A stretch of 64,000 nt of DNA from Capsicum annuum. Lineage: Eukaryota; Streptophyta; Magnoliopsida; Solanales; Solanaceae. The notes beneath the pieces were generated by a model that did no database searches, was not told where the DNA came from, and saw only the letters and a program-made list of their open reading frames with translations. The translations under genes were made by a program, and so were the position numbers. Positions 1 to 11,970 of the stretch are shown here, in pieces (the stretch's first letter is position 1; every line of letters starts with the position of its first letter). Where the stretch lies: NCBI RefSeq assembly GCF_002878395.1, contig NC_061115.1, positions 152,893,649 through 152,957,648 of the forward strand, read 5' to 3'.

Positions 1-100
1 CTCCAACTCAAATTTTTTGTTTTGAATTTCAAATTCAAATTCAAATATCATATCAATTTGTTAAAAGAATATAAGTTGATTACTCTTCTTTATCCTTTTC

Positions 101-140
101 TTTTTTTTTTTTTTTGGGGGGGGGGGGGGGGAGGGGAGGG
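101..140 (+). repeat. T15-G16 homopolymer junction followed by short G runs
   Basis: Fifteen T (101-115) run straight into sixteen G (116-131), then A, GGGG, A, GGG. On the G-rich strand this has enough G runs for a G-quadruplex. The exact lengths may be affected by sequencing slippage. Confidence 0.8.
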
Positions 141-549
141 ATATAATGATATCGTACTTCTTATACTCGATATAGTTGGATAGAGATAAATATTTGAAAT
201 TTAATAAGATCAATTCAATTATTTTTTATTGTAATTAATAACGGAATGAAAAAACAATTCATTACCATCCCTCATTGTTATTTTACCTTTTTCCTATAAA
301 ATTTTTATTATTTTATTTTATTATTATTATTGATACAACTGATACTATTGATTTGGGTAAAAAGATACCCCGCTCGATGTATACACAAACTATTGTAATT
401 TATCATGATTACGTGATTAATATTGTTGTTGTTAATAATAGTATTATTGTTACTACAATCATTATTAATTTATTACTAATACTACTATGTAATTCTGTTA
501 CTATTTTTTTGTATTATTATCTTATTTTTATTTCTAAATCAAATGACTT

Positions 550-571
550 TTATATATATATATATATATAT
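550..571. repeat. (TA)n microsatellite
   Basis: About eleven TA units in otherwise AT-rich DNA. Confidence 0.85.
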
Positions 572-3291
572 GAAGGAGATAACTTTACAATATTATTAAC
601 CTTGTTTTACTACTACTACTATCACCTCTGCTTTTTTTTTTTTTCGTCATCATCATCCTTCATGCAAATAAATTAGATTCAGCTATGTTCTAACATTTAA
701 ATTTAAAAAGAGATAAATTTGAAATAGTAAAAGCCCATTAAAACTCTTCAATTATCAACAACAATATATTCAGTATATTCCACAAAGTAGGATCTTGATA
801 ACTCTTCAATTATGAGTTTCTATTTTTAAAATAATAATTTTTTTAAAGGATAATGTATTTCAAATCAATTACTTTAATTTCTTAATTCAAAAATTTTATA
901 TACGATTTTTGAGATAAACTCAAGTAGGTTGAGTAAATGACTTTTAAATATCTCACTCTTATTCTATTATTTTTTTCTTTAGATAATAAGCAAGCCTAAC
1001 TTGATTAATTTTGTATGGATATTTGAACTACATATGAGATAAATTTTGGATATTTGATCAAATGTGTCATAAAATTCAAAACAAAAGAATTGACTGTTTT
1101 TCTTAATTAAAAAGCTGAGTATATATAAGGAATCTAATTTTTTTAAAAAATAATTTTTAAAATAAAATTTATTATGTTTGAATTGAATATAAAATTATAC
1201 TTAGAATTAGTATTAAATATGAAAATCATATATCAATTTATAAGATAAGATGTTTGAAATAAAACAAAATTCTTTGAAAATAGCATATACTAATGTGCTC
1301 CTTTTATAAGTACATTAAGTAAGTCATTTATTTCCAAAGTCATTTCTCCTTTTAATTAGCGAAATTGCAAGTTTCAATAACATACTACATTGCGTTCTTA
1401 AAACTACTACGTCTTTGTTAATTAATCCATTCACTCTTCTTAGGGATCAGTGGAGTAATATTTTCTTGAGAAAAGAAAAACAGAGGTTTGAATTACTGTG
1501 TAGGTTCAAATAATTAAAATAGAGTAAATAAACACAATTTGGTTAGTAAAACTTGATTTGGAGCTAGCAAAAATGTGCAAATGAAGATGAAAATAAAAAA
1601 AGATACTGCTAATCCTACAAAATGAATATATTGGTTAATATTAACATGTTTAACCATTAAACATCGTTTAGTAATTATATTTCTAAATATTAATCATGTC
1701 TAATTTAGCAACTTAATTAGGTGACACGTGACCTTGAAATTTAGCAAAACTTTGACAAAATATTACTCCTCGTTTAATTTTATTTGTTCATCATACTAAA
1801 ACATGAATTTTTACTTTTACTTGTCTATTTTGATATTTCAAAAGAAAAATAATTTTTTTCATGCTTTACTTTTAACATTGACTACTCATTCTTCAAATCA
1901 TTTTCAACTTTATTGAGACTATGCATCAACTAATACGAAATAGTGATAAAATATGCACTTGCGTTAATATTTTTTAAGAAGAGAACAAAGTCTATTGAGG
2001 AAAACCAAAAGTGAACTATATTCCACAGACAATTTTGATCTTACCTTATTGGCGGAATCATCTTTCAAACTGAATTTTTTACTTGACATTCTTAAATACA
2101 CTCTTGAGGTAATGTATCAATTTTCTTTACTCAAAGATTTGGCTACTTGTCAATATTCAAGGACCCTAGCTAAATTATTCTTCTCTAAATCAAGACTTAT
2201 GTTGCTATAAATACCCATGCATGGGATGTTTATAACATCATCATTTTTTTTATGTAAATGAAAAAAAAAAATTGATCCCAATAATAATAAAAAAATAGAT
2301 CATCAAAACTTATAAATACCCATGCATGGAAGTTTTAAAGTGGTAATCAAGAAAAGAAAACATCTTAAATACGTCCTAAAAGATAAATAACTGAACATGC
2401 AACTTTTCTAAGCAATTATCTTGAATATGCTTCTTATGTTGTTTGATTCCTGATTATCATTTTTAAAGTCTATTGATTTTTCCGAAATGTCTTTCGTCTC
2501 TTTGAAACCAAATTCTTTTATACACATCTGGTAGCCTAGAAAAACCTAGCACAATAAAAGAAAAAATCAAATCAACATTAAGTATATATAAGTGCTGAAA
2601 TAGTTTTTGAATTGCAGTTGAGGTAAAGAAAAAGAGTTGGAATAGGATAATTTTAAATTCAAATTCAAATTAGATTATGATAAGTACTAAGAGTTGAAAT
2701 AACACTAAAACACTAAAATCATGACGTTTGGTTAAGATATGTTTTGTTCACCTATTAATAAGTATGTATATTTGAATTTATATTTTTTATTAACTTAAAA
2801 TTTTCAATTCAAAACATTTCTTACAACATTTATAAGTTTGTAATAAAAAATGCCACGCAGCTTCTCAATAGATTGCCACGTGGCTTCTTCTGATGCTTCG
2901 TCCTCTGCTTTATAATATACTAGATAGGTATGTCCATGCTTTGCACGAGCCCAACATGTAATTTTATTATGAGCGCAAGCCTTGTGATGTTTGAAGAGGA
3001 TGACAAAACCAACTTGGAAATCATTTTTTTCCTGATTTACTTTCAAATTCTTAGTAATAAGTAATACCTGCAAATACTTTAATTGATATAAAAATAAAGT
3101 AATATCTACAAAAATTTGCAAAAAAAAGAACTGAAATGCAAGGATGGTCATATTATGTTCTTTCATGGACAGAATGCCATATAAACATTCTTATAGAAAA
3201 TGTTCTTTCATTGACAAAAGGGTGTGTAATAACACCCAAACCAGACACAATGTGAACAAATTGACCTTTTGAAAGTCTCTAAAATCCCTAC

Positions 3292-4131
3292 CGTTGATCC
3301 CAACCAACAGTTGTAGCGATCTTCCTGTCAGTAAGGATTGAGGTTCCAGCTATGTCAGGTCTCTCCAAAGAAATTTCTTTTCTGATCAAACAAGAACCCT
3401 GGTTTGCAGAAAAAGTAAAAGTTACATTCACCAGATAATAAACCTGCAAATAAATAACTACATAAAATACATAATAAAAGTTTTACACAACTAATAACTA
3501 TTGTAATAGCTGCAATCTGTAGAAATATCTTTACTAAGTATGGACAATGTTTGTCCTTGATGGTGTACGCTGTAATAGGGAAAATGCACATACTCACAGA
3601 TTAAACACAATATCATAAAAGATGACCAACTTGTCAATGAATATTAATAATGAGGTTCAAACATCAGAACAAAATTTTCCTCACAGAAATAAGGCATGAA
3701 CATTTTAAAATTAATTTCATTCAGCTTCAAATCAGTCATCAATCAAGACGTTTGGTAATAGGTTCTTGCTATAGGAGGAGTTTATGTGAAAAATACAAGA
3801 ACATTAACAACACCATCCAACAATAGCATATCTTGCAATTAGAGATTAAGTTGGATTTACCGTAGAATGGTCCAATGCAAACATTAAAATTTTCTCATCA
3901 GCAGCTCCAGAAAGACCACCTTTGCATGATCCATCTATGCATAAGCTTAATACTGTAGGAAGAAGACAAGATGACTTTTACCTGTTGTATGAAAATAGAA
4001 TAGAAAAGGTGCATTATGAAAAGTTCTATGTATGGTAGAATAATGTTCCTGGCTCTGAGTGAAACTTGACTGAAGTCAATGGGACTCCCGGATTACGTAA
4101 GTCCCACCAAGCAATGGATCCATCCTCGTAC
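3292..4131 (-). pseudogene. WD40-repeat gene fragment, DSE1/TANMEI-like
   Basis: Three exons can be read on the - strand. Exon A (4131-4049) encodes a WD40 strand with the motif [18 protein letters not shown]. Exon B (3952-3861) encodes LCIDGSCKGGLSGAADEKI. Exon C (3398-3292) encodes an [16 protein letters not shown] block ending GWDQR. The order and wording match the C-terminal half of plant WD40 proteins of the DECREASED SIZE EXCLUSION LIMIT 1/TANMEI type, which act in plasmodesmal regulation and embryo development. Exons B and C have proper AG acceptors and GT donors. The donor of exon A reads GA instead of GT. The N-terminal blades and the last exon (expected below 3292) are missing, so this is a truncated remnant. 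A 9.3 kb gypsy element begins about 390 bp upstream of exon A and may have removed or displaced the 5' part. Family assignment is from recognised motifs, not a search. Confidence 0.75.
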
Positions 4132-4525
4132 CTGTAGGCATATGTATTTGAATCTAGTTTGGTAAGTCAAGCACCATATAATTTTTTAACAAAAAATCTA
4201 TCAAAGAAACTACCCCAGTTATATCACGTCCCTAATCTGATAGGAAGCGAAATAGTAGCATGATCACATTTTTTTATGTGAAAAATGTGATGAATCATCA
4301 TTTTTACAGAATTGTACTGTAATCTCACTCTGAAAATTTAAATTATCATGCTATTAAGAATTGAAGATCCTTGTATCACTTTTCATTCCAGTTAATAATT
4401 TTTTTTGACAACAGGGACAACTCTCCATACGTAATTTTATATACTAAAGTAATTAAATATAAGAATACTGAATGTTGGTGGTAATACCAATATGATTTCA
4501 GACACCGCAAGACACAGTACTACTG

Positions 4526-6939
4526 TGTAATACTCGGGAAATTTTTCATTGAAATTTTGTGTGTAAACGTGTTGGGTTCTATGTTCTAGAATGAATTATA
4601 AATTTTCCGTGCGGAATGTCTTAGATTATGACCCACCATTGCGTAGAGTATCGAATAATCTTTCGAACGATATGTGGATCATCCAAAACGGACACCCGAC
4701 CAACGAGTTATGAACATTCCGATCGAACCGTGAATAGTAGTAAACAGTAAAACATGCAGGAAAAAGTACTCAGGCCTGATGTATTTTTGCTCCAAATTTA
4801 AATGATCATAACTCCTTGTACATAATGATCTGGGTGATCTACTATATATCAACGGAAAGCTCTACGAGTCCTCTTTCTAATGAAATTAGTTTCATCCAAT
4901 TTTTCTATCGAAGCAAAATGTTCTGGTCGATCTACTTCAGCCTATCAAAAGTAAATTTTTGGGTCAACTTCAAATGATCATAACTCCTCGTACACAATGA
5001 TCTGGGTGAGATACTATATATCAACGGAAAGATATGAGAGTCCTATTTCTAATGAAATTGGTTTCATCCAATTTGGATATCGGAGTAAAACGTTATGGTT
5101 GATCTACTTCAGACTATCAAAACAGTCTACCAAAGGACAGATTCGAGAATTATTTGATTTTTAGGGGCGTTTTGGTCATTCCCCCTCACCCAAAACCCAT
5201 CCAAACCCTATATTAAAGCTTATTAGAAGCATTATATATTATATTTCATCAAATTCCCTCAAAAAGAAAACCCTAAACTCCTACATCCAACTTCAAGAAC
5301 CTTCAAAGTTCACCATTAATTCTGCAAATTTATTCAAGATTCCAAGTTCCTAGTTCAAGAACTCCAAGAACCATCATTCAAAGGCACGATTAACATCTCA
5401 AAAATGAGTATGGATCTAAAGTTCACCATTCAAGGTATGTGGGGTTTTTCAACAAGAACTTTCTTTCGTTCTTGTGCCCAAAAGTAATTTTCTTTACAAA
5501 GACATGATTTTTGTTTGATTTTTACGAATTTGAAGTATGAACCCATATCTTATGATGATTATTATGAAATTTTGATGTTTATGATTTTGAAAGATGAATT
5601 TACATGTGTGGAGATATAAAGCATGAATCTTGATCGATATTTATCATGATTTTGATATTTGGGTCGTGAATCCCCATTGGAAATTGTGTTTTTTTAGAAA
5701 GTGTGTGTTATAAGCACGTTGATATGTTCAATATTTGAGATATTTTGAATGATTTCACCTTTTGGTCTTAATGGAGTTATTTTGAACTCGAGTGTGAAAG
5801 AAATCTACAACGTGGTTGATTTTAATAGATGGAAAGCATGATGGCTCCCGATGTATATTTATATATTACTGAAATTGTTTTATTGTGGATTGTCTTTGAA
5901 ATGATCTGAGATAAGTCCAGGAGAAATCTTTAGCACCGAGTGGGAGGTATAAAGCGACCTTACTTCCCTAGAACTACGTGCCTCCGTAGGAGTGAGCCTG
6001 AGGCTAATTTATATAGTGATCACTAGTTTGTGTGGATTTGATATCGATAGTCCTACTTCGAGGGCAAGGATAGGACAGCTCTCCCCAATGTGGGTTGTAC
6101 GTTAGACTCCATGTAGCTCACATGGTTTATGTCGGTTATAGGATCTCCCAGTATGTGTGTTTTCTTGTGTCTATGGTGAATGGTGAAGTGATTTAAAAGT
6201 GGAATTGTGAAAGTTATTCTTTCGAAAGATTTAAATGATATTTACATTATGAGAATTGATATTCTTGATGAACTGAAAGTGATTGACAAATTATATGATG
6301 ACTCACATGTGTTATTGTACTTATTTCATCCTCTCATGATTATGATTATTTTCTTTGGGCTATGTGAGTCTTTCACACATCCTGCATATTTCTTATAAAT
6401 ATTTATGATGATGATGTTTATACAACTGCATACACCCCCATATACTCGGTTCCTTTCCATGGTACTGACTCACATCTTCGGATGTGGGCTGCATTTTCTC
6501 AAAATGTAGGTTCAGGTGCTCAGTTCTAGGTTTGACAGTGATTCTTTAGGCACGCTGTTCTACATCCTCTGTTGTGGTGAGTCCTCATATTCTGAGGATG
6601 TGATATCTGATGTTGGTTTCACAGAATCGTTTACATTTGATAACTGAGTATGAGTCAGTTGGGGCATGTCTCAATGGCTCGCTGGTTTTATTAATTTTCT
6701 TAGAGGCTTGTCAGACTAGTATAGATGTTGGGAGTTGACTAATAAGTCATATTTTTTTATCTTTCTGAAATTCTTTTATTCTTGGATGATGATTACTCTG
6801 TTGATATTTGAGGGTTATTTATGGAAACCCCGTTGATTTGTGTTGAACTAAATGAAAATGGCTCAAAGGGTTAGCTTAGGGCTACTCATAGCCTCAAGCA
6901 CCGTGTGACGCTCTGGGACCCATTTTTTGGGGCGTTATA
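4526..6939 (+). repeat. 5' LTR of the Tekay-like element
   Basis: 2414 bp, starting TGTAATACTC and ending GGGGCGTTATA just before the primer-binding site. It matches 11971-13806 nearly throughout, but holds an extra block of roughly 570 bp (about 6330-6908) that the 3' LTR lacks. Open frames inside it (for example 6207-6398) recur in the other LTR and are not genes. Confidence 0.9.
4803..5125 (+). repeat. 172-bp tandem duplication inside the LTR
   Basis: Two diverged copies start TGATCATAACTCCT at 4803 and 4975 (period 172). Each continues through an ATGATCTGGGTGA block, a CGGAAAG block and a TTTCATCCAATTT block. The same pair is present in the 3' LTR from 12249, so the duplication predates insertion. 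A third, inverted copy of the first part lies at about 4640-4740. Confidence 0.8.
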
Positions 6940-6943
6940 AACT

Positions 6944-6956
6944 TGGTATCAGAGCC
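6944..6956 (+). other. Primer-binding site (tRNA-Met type)
   Basis: TGGTATCAGAGCC lies four bases after the end of the 5' LTR. This is the usual plant retrotransposon site complementary to initiator tRNA-Met. Confidence 0.85.
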
Positions 6957-7151
6957 TAAGGTTTTAAGGTGTCCCAGGGAGTCTGACAAACTACGTTAAG
7001 TAGAGTCTTGATCATCGATGTGTAGCGCGCCACATCTATGAGCAAGAGGCTGGAAGACGTTTTAGGAAAAGTGTGATTCTTTCTTTTAGAAGTCTATCGT
7101 GCTTAAAATGCCTCTCTCTGCTATTGATTCAAGCTCTCCTCTTTTAGAAAT

Positions 7152-8873
7152 ATGCCTCCACATCGTGCGAGAAAAAATAGTGATGACCAGCAATCTTAAC
7201 CCGCTGACCCAGTGAATGAAAACGTGTCTCATGCTGAATTTGGGGCAGCCTTTCAGGCGGTGGCCCAAGCTGTTACTGCAAATATTCAGGCCAACCCGGC
7301 CCCGGCTCCACAGCAGTAGGGAGGTGATTCAGCTGCTGCCAGGATCCGTGACTTCATGTGGATGGATCCACCAAAATTCTATGGGTCCAAGTCTGATGAG
7401 GATCCACAGTTGTTTTTAGAGGAGGTGCGGAAGATTACTCAGGTGATGCATGTATCTGAGGAACATAGTGTGGAGTTGACTGCGTATAGGTTGAAAGGCC
7501 TTGCTTATGACTGAGTTGTTGCTTGGAGGAAAGGTAGAGGTGAGGGAGTTGTCCCTACAACTTGGCAAGAGTTCCAGGATGCATTCCTGGATAAGTTTTT
7601 CCCTTTGGAGATGAGGGAGGCAAAGGTGGTAGAGTTTATAAACCTGTGATAGGGCTCTATAACTATTAGGGAGTACTGTCTAAAGTTCAATCAGTTAGCC
7701 AAGTATGCTCCTGACTTAGTGGCAGATAATTAAGCTAGTATGAGTAAGTTTGTGACTGGAGTGTCTAGTTATGTGGTTAAGGAGTGTAGGTCTGCTATGC
7801 TGAATAGTGAGATGAATATTTCTAGGCTGATGACTCATGCCCAACAGATTGAGGTAGACAAGATTAAGGAGAGAGATAGAATGAGAGGGAATAAGAGAGC
7901 TAGGTCCGAGCAACACGAACAAGGTCAGACTAGATCGAAGGAAGGGAGTCGACCTCAGTATCAGGATCGTTCGTCTATGCCAACACTGTCATCTGCTAGT
8001 ACTCCCGTACCTAGAGGTAGGCAGGAGCAAGGTAGCAGGTCATATCTATCCAGGTCCCAGTATAGTGCCGGCAGTAAGCCAAATCATCCCTTGTGTCCTA
8101 AGTGTGGTAGGGCTCATTCGGGTGAGTGTTGGGGTGAGAAGAGCGATTGTTTCCAGTGTGGTGACATGGGTCACAGAGTTAGAGATTGTCCACAGGATGG
8201 ACAAGGGCATCGTGACTATTGCCCTCAGACCCAGACTCAGACTGTTAGTGCTCCAGTTTCAGTGACTCGCCCAACCCCAGCTCAAGGCGCCTCTTCTAGC
8301 AATGCTGGCGAGAAGCGCCAGAATAGATTCTATGCTTTACCATCCCACCAGGAACAAGAGGACTCTCCCGATATTGTTACTGGTATGCTTCGTATATTTC
8401 AGTTTGATGTATATGCTTTGTTGGATCTTGGATCCAGTTTCTCATATGTTACACCTTTGATTGCTGTGAATTTTAAAATGAGTCCTGAGATTATTCCTGA
8501 GTCTATCCTAGTTTCTACCCTAGTGGGTGATTCGATTGTTGCCCAAAAAGTGTATAAAAAGTGTGCTGTTATCGTTTTTCATAGAGTCTTGTTGGCTGAT
8601 CTGATTGAGTTAGACATGGTAGATTTTGATGTAATTCTGGGTATGGACTGGCTGTATTCTTCTTATGCCTCTATTGATTGTCGGACCCGAGTGGTCAAGT
8701 TTCAGTTTCTAGGTGCATCCGTGTTTGAGTGGTCTGGGAATTCTGTGTCACCCAAGAGTTATTTTATCTCTTACCTCAAAGCTAGAAAGCTTATTTCCAA
8801 GAGGTGTATTTACCATTTGGTTAGAGTCAAAGCACTAAGTCTGAGACTCCAACTCTCCAGTCTGTTAACGTAG
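7152..8873 (+). pseudogene. Gypsy gag-protease region, broken
   Basis: The reading frame from ATG 7152 encodes a Ty3/gypsy Gag (retrotransposon gag block with DPQLFLEEVRKITQVM around 7400), then a CCHC zinc knuckle (CFQCGDMGHRVRDC at about 8148-8190) preceded by a CPKCGRAHSGEC motif. The aspartic protease follows, with its active-site loop read as LLDLGSSFSYV near 8420, where the usual D-S-G is D-L-G. Stops interrupt the same frame at 7197, 7317, 7512, 7647, 7650 and 7731. Most are explained by C-to-T or G-to-A changes of Gln, Arg or Trp codons. From 7740 to 8873 the frame is open. A frameshift separates it from RT. Confidence 0.85.
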
Positions 8874-8879
8874 TCAATG

Positions 8880-11756
8880 AGTTTTCTGATGTCTTTTCGG
8901 ATGATCTCCCAGGGATACCTCCTGATAGAGAGATAGAGTTTGGGATTGATCTTCTTCCCGATACTCAACCCATTTCTATTCCTCCTTACCGTATGGCCCC
9001 TACAGAACTTAAGGAGTTGAAAGAGCAACTCAAAGATCTACTAGATAAGGGTTTCATAAGGCCCAGTGTTTCTCCTTGGGGTGCTCCTGTGTTGTTTGTG
9101 AGAAAGAAAGATGGCTCTTTGCGTATGTGCATTGATTACCGCCAACTGAATAAAGTCACCGTAAAAAATAAGTACCCCCTTCTGAGAATAGATGATTTTT
9201 TTTTACCAATTGCAAGGTGCAAGTTATTTCTCAAAGATAGACCTTCATTCCGGCTATCATCAACTCAAATTTAGGGAGTGTGACATCCCAAAAACCACTT
9301 TCCAAACTCGTTATGACCATTTTGAGTTTCTTGTTATGTCTTTCGAGTTAACTAATGCCCCAGCAGCTTTCATAGACCTCATGAATTGAGTGTTCAGACT
9401 ATATCTGGATATGTTTGTCATAGTGTTCATCGATGATATACTGGTGTACTCCCGTAGTGAGGATGAATATTTTGATCATCTCCGAACTGTCTTGCAAACT
9501 CTTAGAGATCACAAGTTGTTTACCAAGTTCAGTAAGTGTGAGTTTTGGCTAAGGTTAGTTGCTTTTATAGGTCATATCATTTCTTCCGAGGGTATTAGAG
9601 TTGATCCCCAAAAGACCGAACTGTTAGAAATTGGCCTAGACCTATTTCTCCGACTGATATTCGAAGTTTCTTGGGTTTAGCTGGCTATTACCGCTATTTT
9701 TTGAGAGTTTCTCCTCTATAGCATCTCCTATGACTCGGTTGACCCAAAAGAAAGTGAAGTTCTTGTGGTCCGAATCTTGTGAGAAGAGTTTTCAGGAGTT
9801 GAAAACTCGACTCACTTCATCCCCTGTTTTGACTTTGCTTGATAGTGTTGATGGTTTTGTGGTGTACTGTGATGCTTCAAGAGTTGGGTTGGGTTGCGTA
9901 TTGATGCAAAAAGGTAAGGTGATAGCTTATGCTTCTAGACAGTTGAAACCCTATGAGAAAAATTACCCCACCCATGACCTTGAGTTGGCTGCTGTTGTGT
10001 TTGCTTTGAAAATCTGGAGATACTATTTGTATGGTGTCCATGTTGATGTTTTCACTGATCATAAGAGTCTGCAGTATGTGTTTACCCAGAGAGAATTGAA
10101 TCTTAGGCAGAGACGATGGTTAGAATTATTAAAGGACTATGATATGAATGTGTAGTACCATCCGGGCAAGGCCAATGTTGTGGCGGATGCCCTAAGTAAA
10201 GTGTCCATGGGTAGTGTTTCGCATGTGGTAGAAGGTAAGAAAGAGTTGACTCGTGAAGGTAGTATAGGGGTTCAGAGTAGTTCCGAATCCTCCTTGATTT
10301 TGGAAGTGAAGGAAAAGCAATACTTAGATGCTAGTTTGGTCAGACTGAAGGAGTCAGTCAAGGACCAAAAAGTAGAGGTTTTCTCCCAAGGGGGAGATGG
10401 TGTGTTGAGATTGCAGGGTAGATTGTGTGTCCTAAATATTGATGATCTGAGATAGAGGATTATGGATGAAGTGCACGGGGCACGATATTCTATTCATCCT
10501 GATTTTACCAAGATGTACCGAGACTTGCGGGAAATCTATTGGTGGAGTGGCATAAAGAAAGATATAGCAGCGTTTGTAGCTAAGAGTGCAACATGCGAAC
10601 AGGTTAAGGTTGAACACCAAAGACCTGGTGGTATGATGCAAGAGTTTAGTATTCTCACCTAGAAGTGGGAAAAGATAAATATGGACTTTGTGATTGGTTT
10701 TACTCCTTCCCGACGCCATCATGATTCCATTTGGGTTGTGGTTGATAGGTTGACTAAGTCTTCTCATTTCTTGCCTGTTCATACTTTATATACTGCTGAG
10801 GATTACGCTAGATTATATATTCGAGAGCTAGTCATACTACATGGAGTTCCCTTGTCTATCATTTCGGATAGGGGTACTCAGTTCACTTCGCAATTTTGGA
10901 AAGCTTTTCAGAAGGGTCTGGTACCCAAGTGCTTTTGAGTTCTGCTTTTCATCCGCAGACCGATGCTCAGGCTGAGCGGACCATCTAGACCTTAGAGGAT
11001 ATGTTGAGAGCTTGTGCACTTGACTTTAAGGGAAGTTGGGATGATCACTTACCATTGATAGAGTTTGCTTACAATAACAGTTTCCACTCTAGTATTGGCA
11101 TAGCTCCATTTGAAGCCTCATATGGGAGGAAGTGTAGATCACCCATAGGTTGGTTAGAGGTGGGTGAAGCGGCTGTGAGTGGTCTTGATTCGGTATTTGA
11201 GGCTATGGAAAAAGTTAAGTTGATTAGGGAAAGGTTAAAAACTGCGCAGAGTCATCAGAAGTCATATGCGGATGTTAGAAGGAGAGACTTTGAGTTTAAA
11301 GTTGGTGACCTAGTGTATCTGAAAATTTCACCCATGAGGGAGGTGAAGAGATTCGAAAAGAAGGGGAAGCTTAGTCCCCGTTATGTTGGTCCTTACAAAA
11401 TTCTTAGCCGTGTTGGTAAGGTAGCTTATGAGGTCGAGTTGCCTTCCGAGTTGTCCTCTGTTCATCCAATATTCTATGTCTCCATGCTTAGAAAGCATAT
11501 TAGCGATGCTGTGGTAGTGGATTCCTCTGTGAGTGCTGACATTCAAGAAAATCTTTCTTTTGATGAGATTCCTATTGAGATTCTTGATTTCAGTGTCCGA
11601 AGACTAAGGAACAAAGAAGTTCCCTTGGTCAAGGTATTGTGGCGAAACCAATCTGTTGAGGGTGCAACTTGGGAAGCTGAGGCGGATATGCGATCCAAGT
11701 ACCCGCACCTATTTTCCACGAACTCCAATCAAGCCGAAGGTACCGTTCTTTCCTAA
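8880..11756 (+). pseudogene. Gypsy pol (RT, RNase H, integrase, chromodomain), broken
   Basis: RT starts near 8990 with [19 protein letters not shown] and keeps the catalytic FIDD box near 9430. RNase H runs about 9730-10150 ([20 protein letters not shown]). Integrase runs about 10460-11300 with the D,D,E residues visible in MDFVIGF, ISDRGTQFTSQFW and the EFAYNNS/EASYGRKC region. A C-terminal chromodomain lies at about 11560-11720 (RNKEVPLVKVLWRNQ, then ATWEAEADM). Frameshifts occur near 9205 (a T run in the RT), near 9630 and near 10917 (loss of one G). In-frame stops lie at 9387, 10153, 10453, 10660 and 10986. The enzyme set is therefore complete in content but not translatable. Confidence 0.88.
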
Positions 11757-11956
11757 ATCATGCACTTTTGATAAAAGTTGTAGCAGTTCAGCTGTCATTT
11801 ATTATATGTTCAGCTGTAGTTTCTTGAATTTATGCATTCTATGTTGCATTCGAAGTGAGAAACGATGTGGTGATGAGTCTAACGAATGGTTTCATCTGTA
11901 TGCTCTATCCTTCATCTAATCTTGGCATGTCTAGCATCATTCGAGGATGAATGTTT

Positions 11957-11970
11957 CCAAGGGGGGATGA
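11957..11970 (+). other. Polypurine tract
   Basis: The purine-rich AAGGGGGGATGA directly abuts the 3' LTR and is the expected plus-strand primer. Confidence 0.75.

Larger units (their letters stand above)
1..3291. other. AT-rich intergenic DNA, no gene seen
   Basis: Very AT-rich, with short runs of homopolymer and simple repeats. The open frames here are low-complexity (Tyr/Ile-rich) and show no domain. A segment near 1765-1860 resembles the outer end of a Stowaway-type MITE, but a matching second end was not found. The stretch 2830-3000 may hold a degenerate last exon or repeat next to the WD40 pseudogene; part of it (around 2895-2925) is also found near 45967-45990, so it is more likely repeat. 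Confidence 0.6.

Noticed and set aside
275..676. 133-codon open frame
   Set aside because: Low-complexity Tyr/Ile/Leu-rich translation of AT microsatellite DNA; no domain and no gene context.
2804..3166. 120-codon - strand frame next to the WD40 remnant, as its last exon
   Set aside because: KHHKACAHNKITC faintly recalls the expected KYH...C block, but the rest does not fit a WD40 blade, and part of the DNA (a TCCTCTGCTTTATAATATA block) recurs near 45970, so it is probably repeat.
3292..4131. Intact WD40 gene interrupted by the gypsy insertion
   Set aside because: No upstream exons were found beyond the insertion (13807 onward), the donor of exon A is mutated and the last exon is missing, so it is a remnant rather than a simply split gene.
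6207..6398. 63-codon ORF
   Set aside because: Lies inside the gypsy LTR and recurs at 13653 in the other LTR; not a gene.
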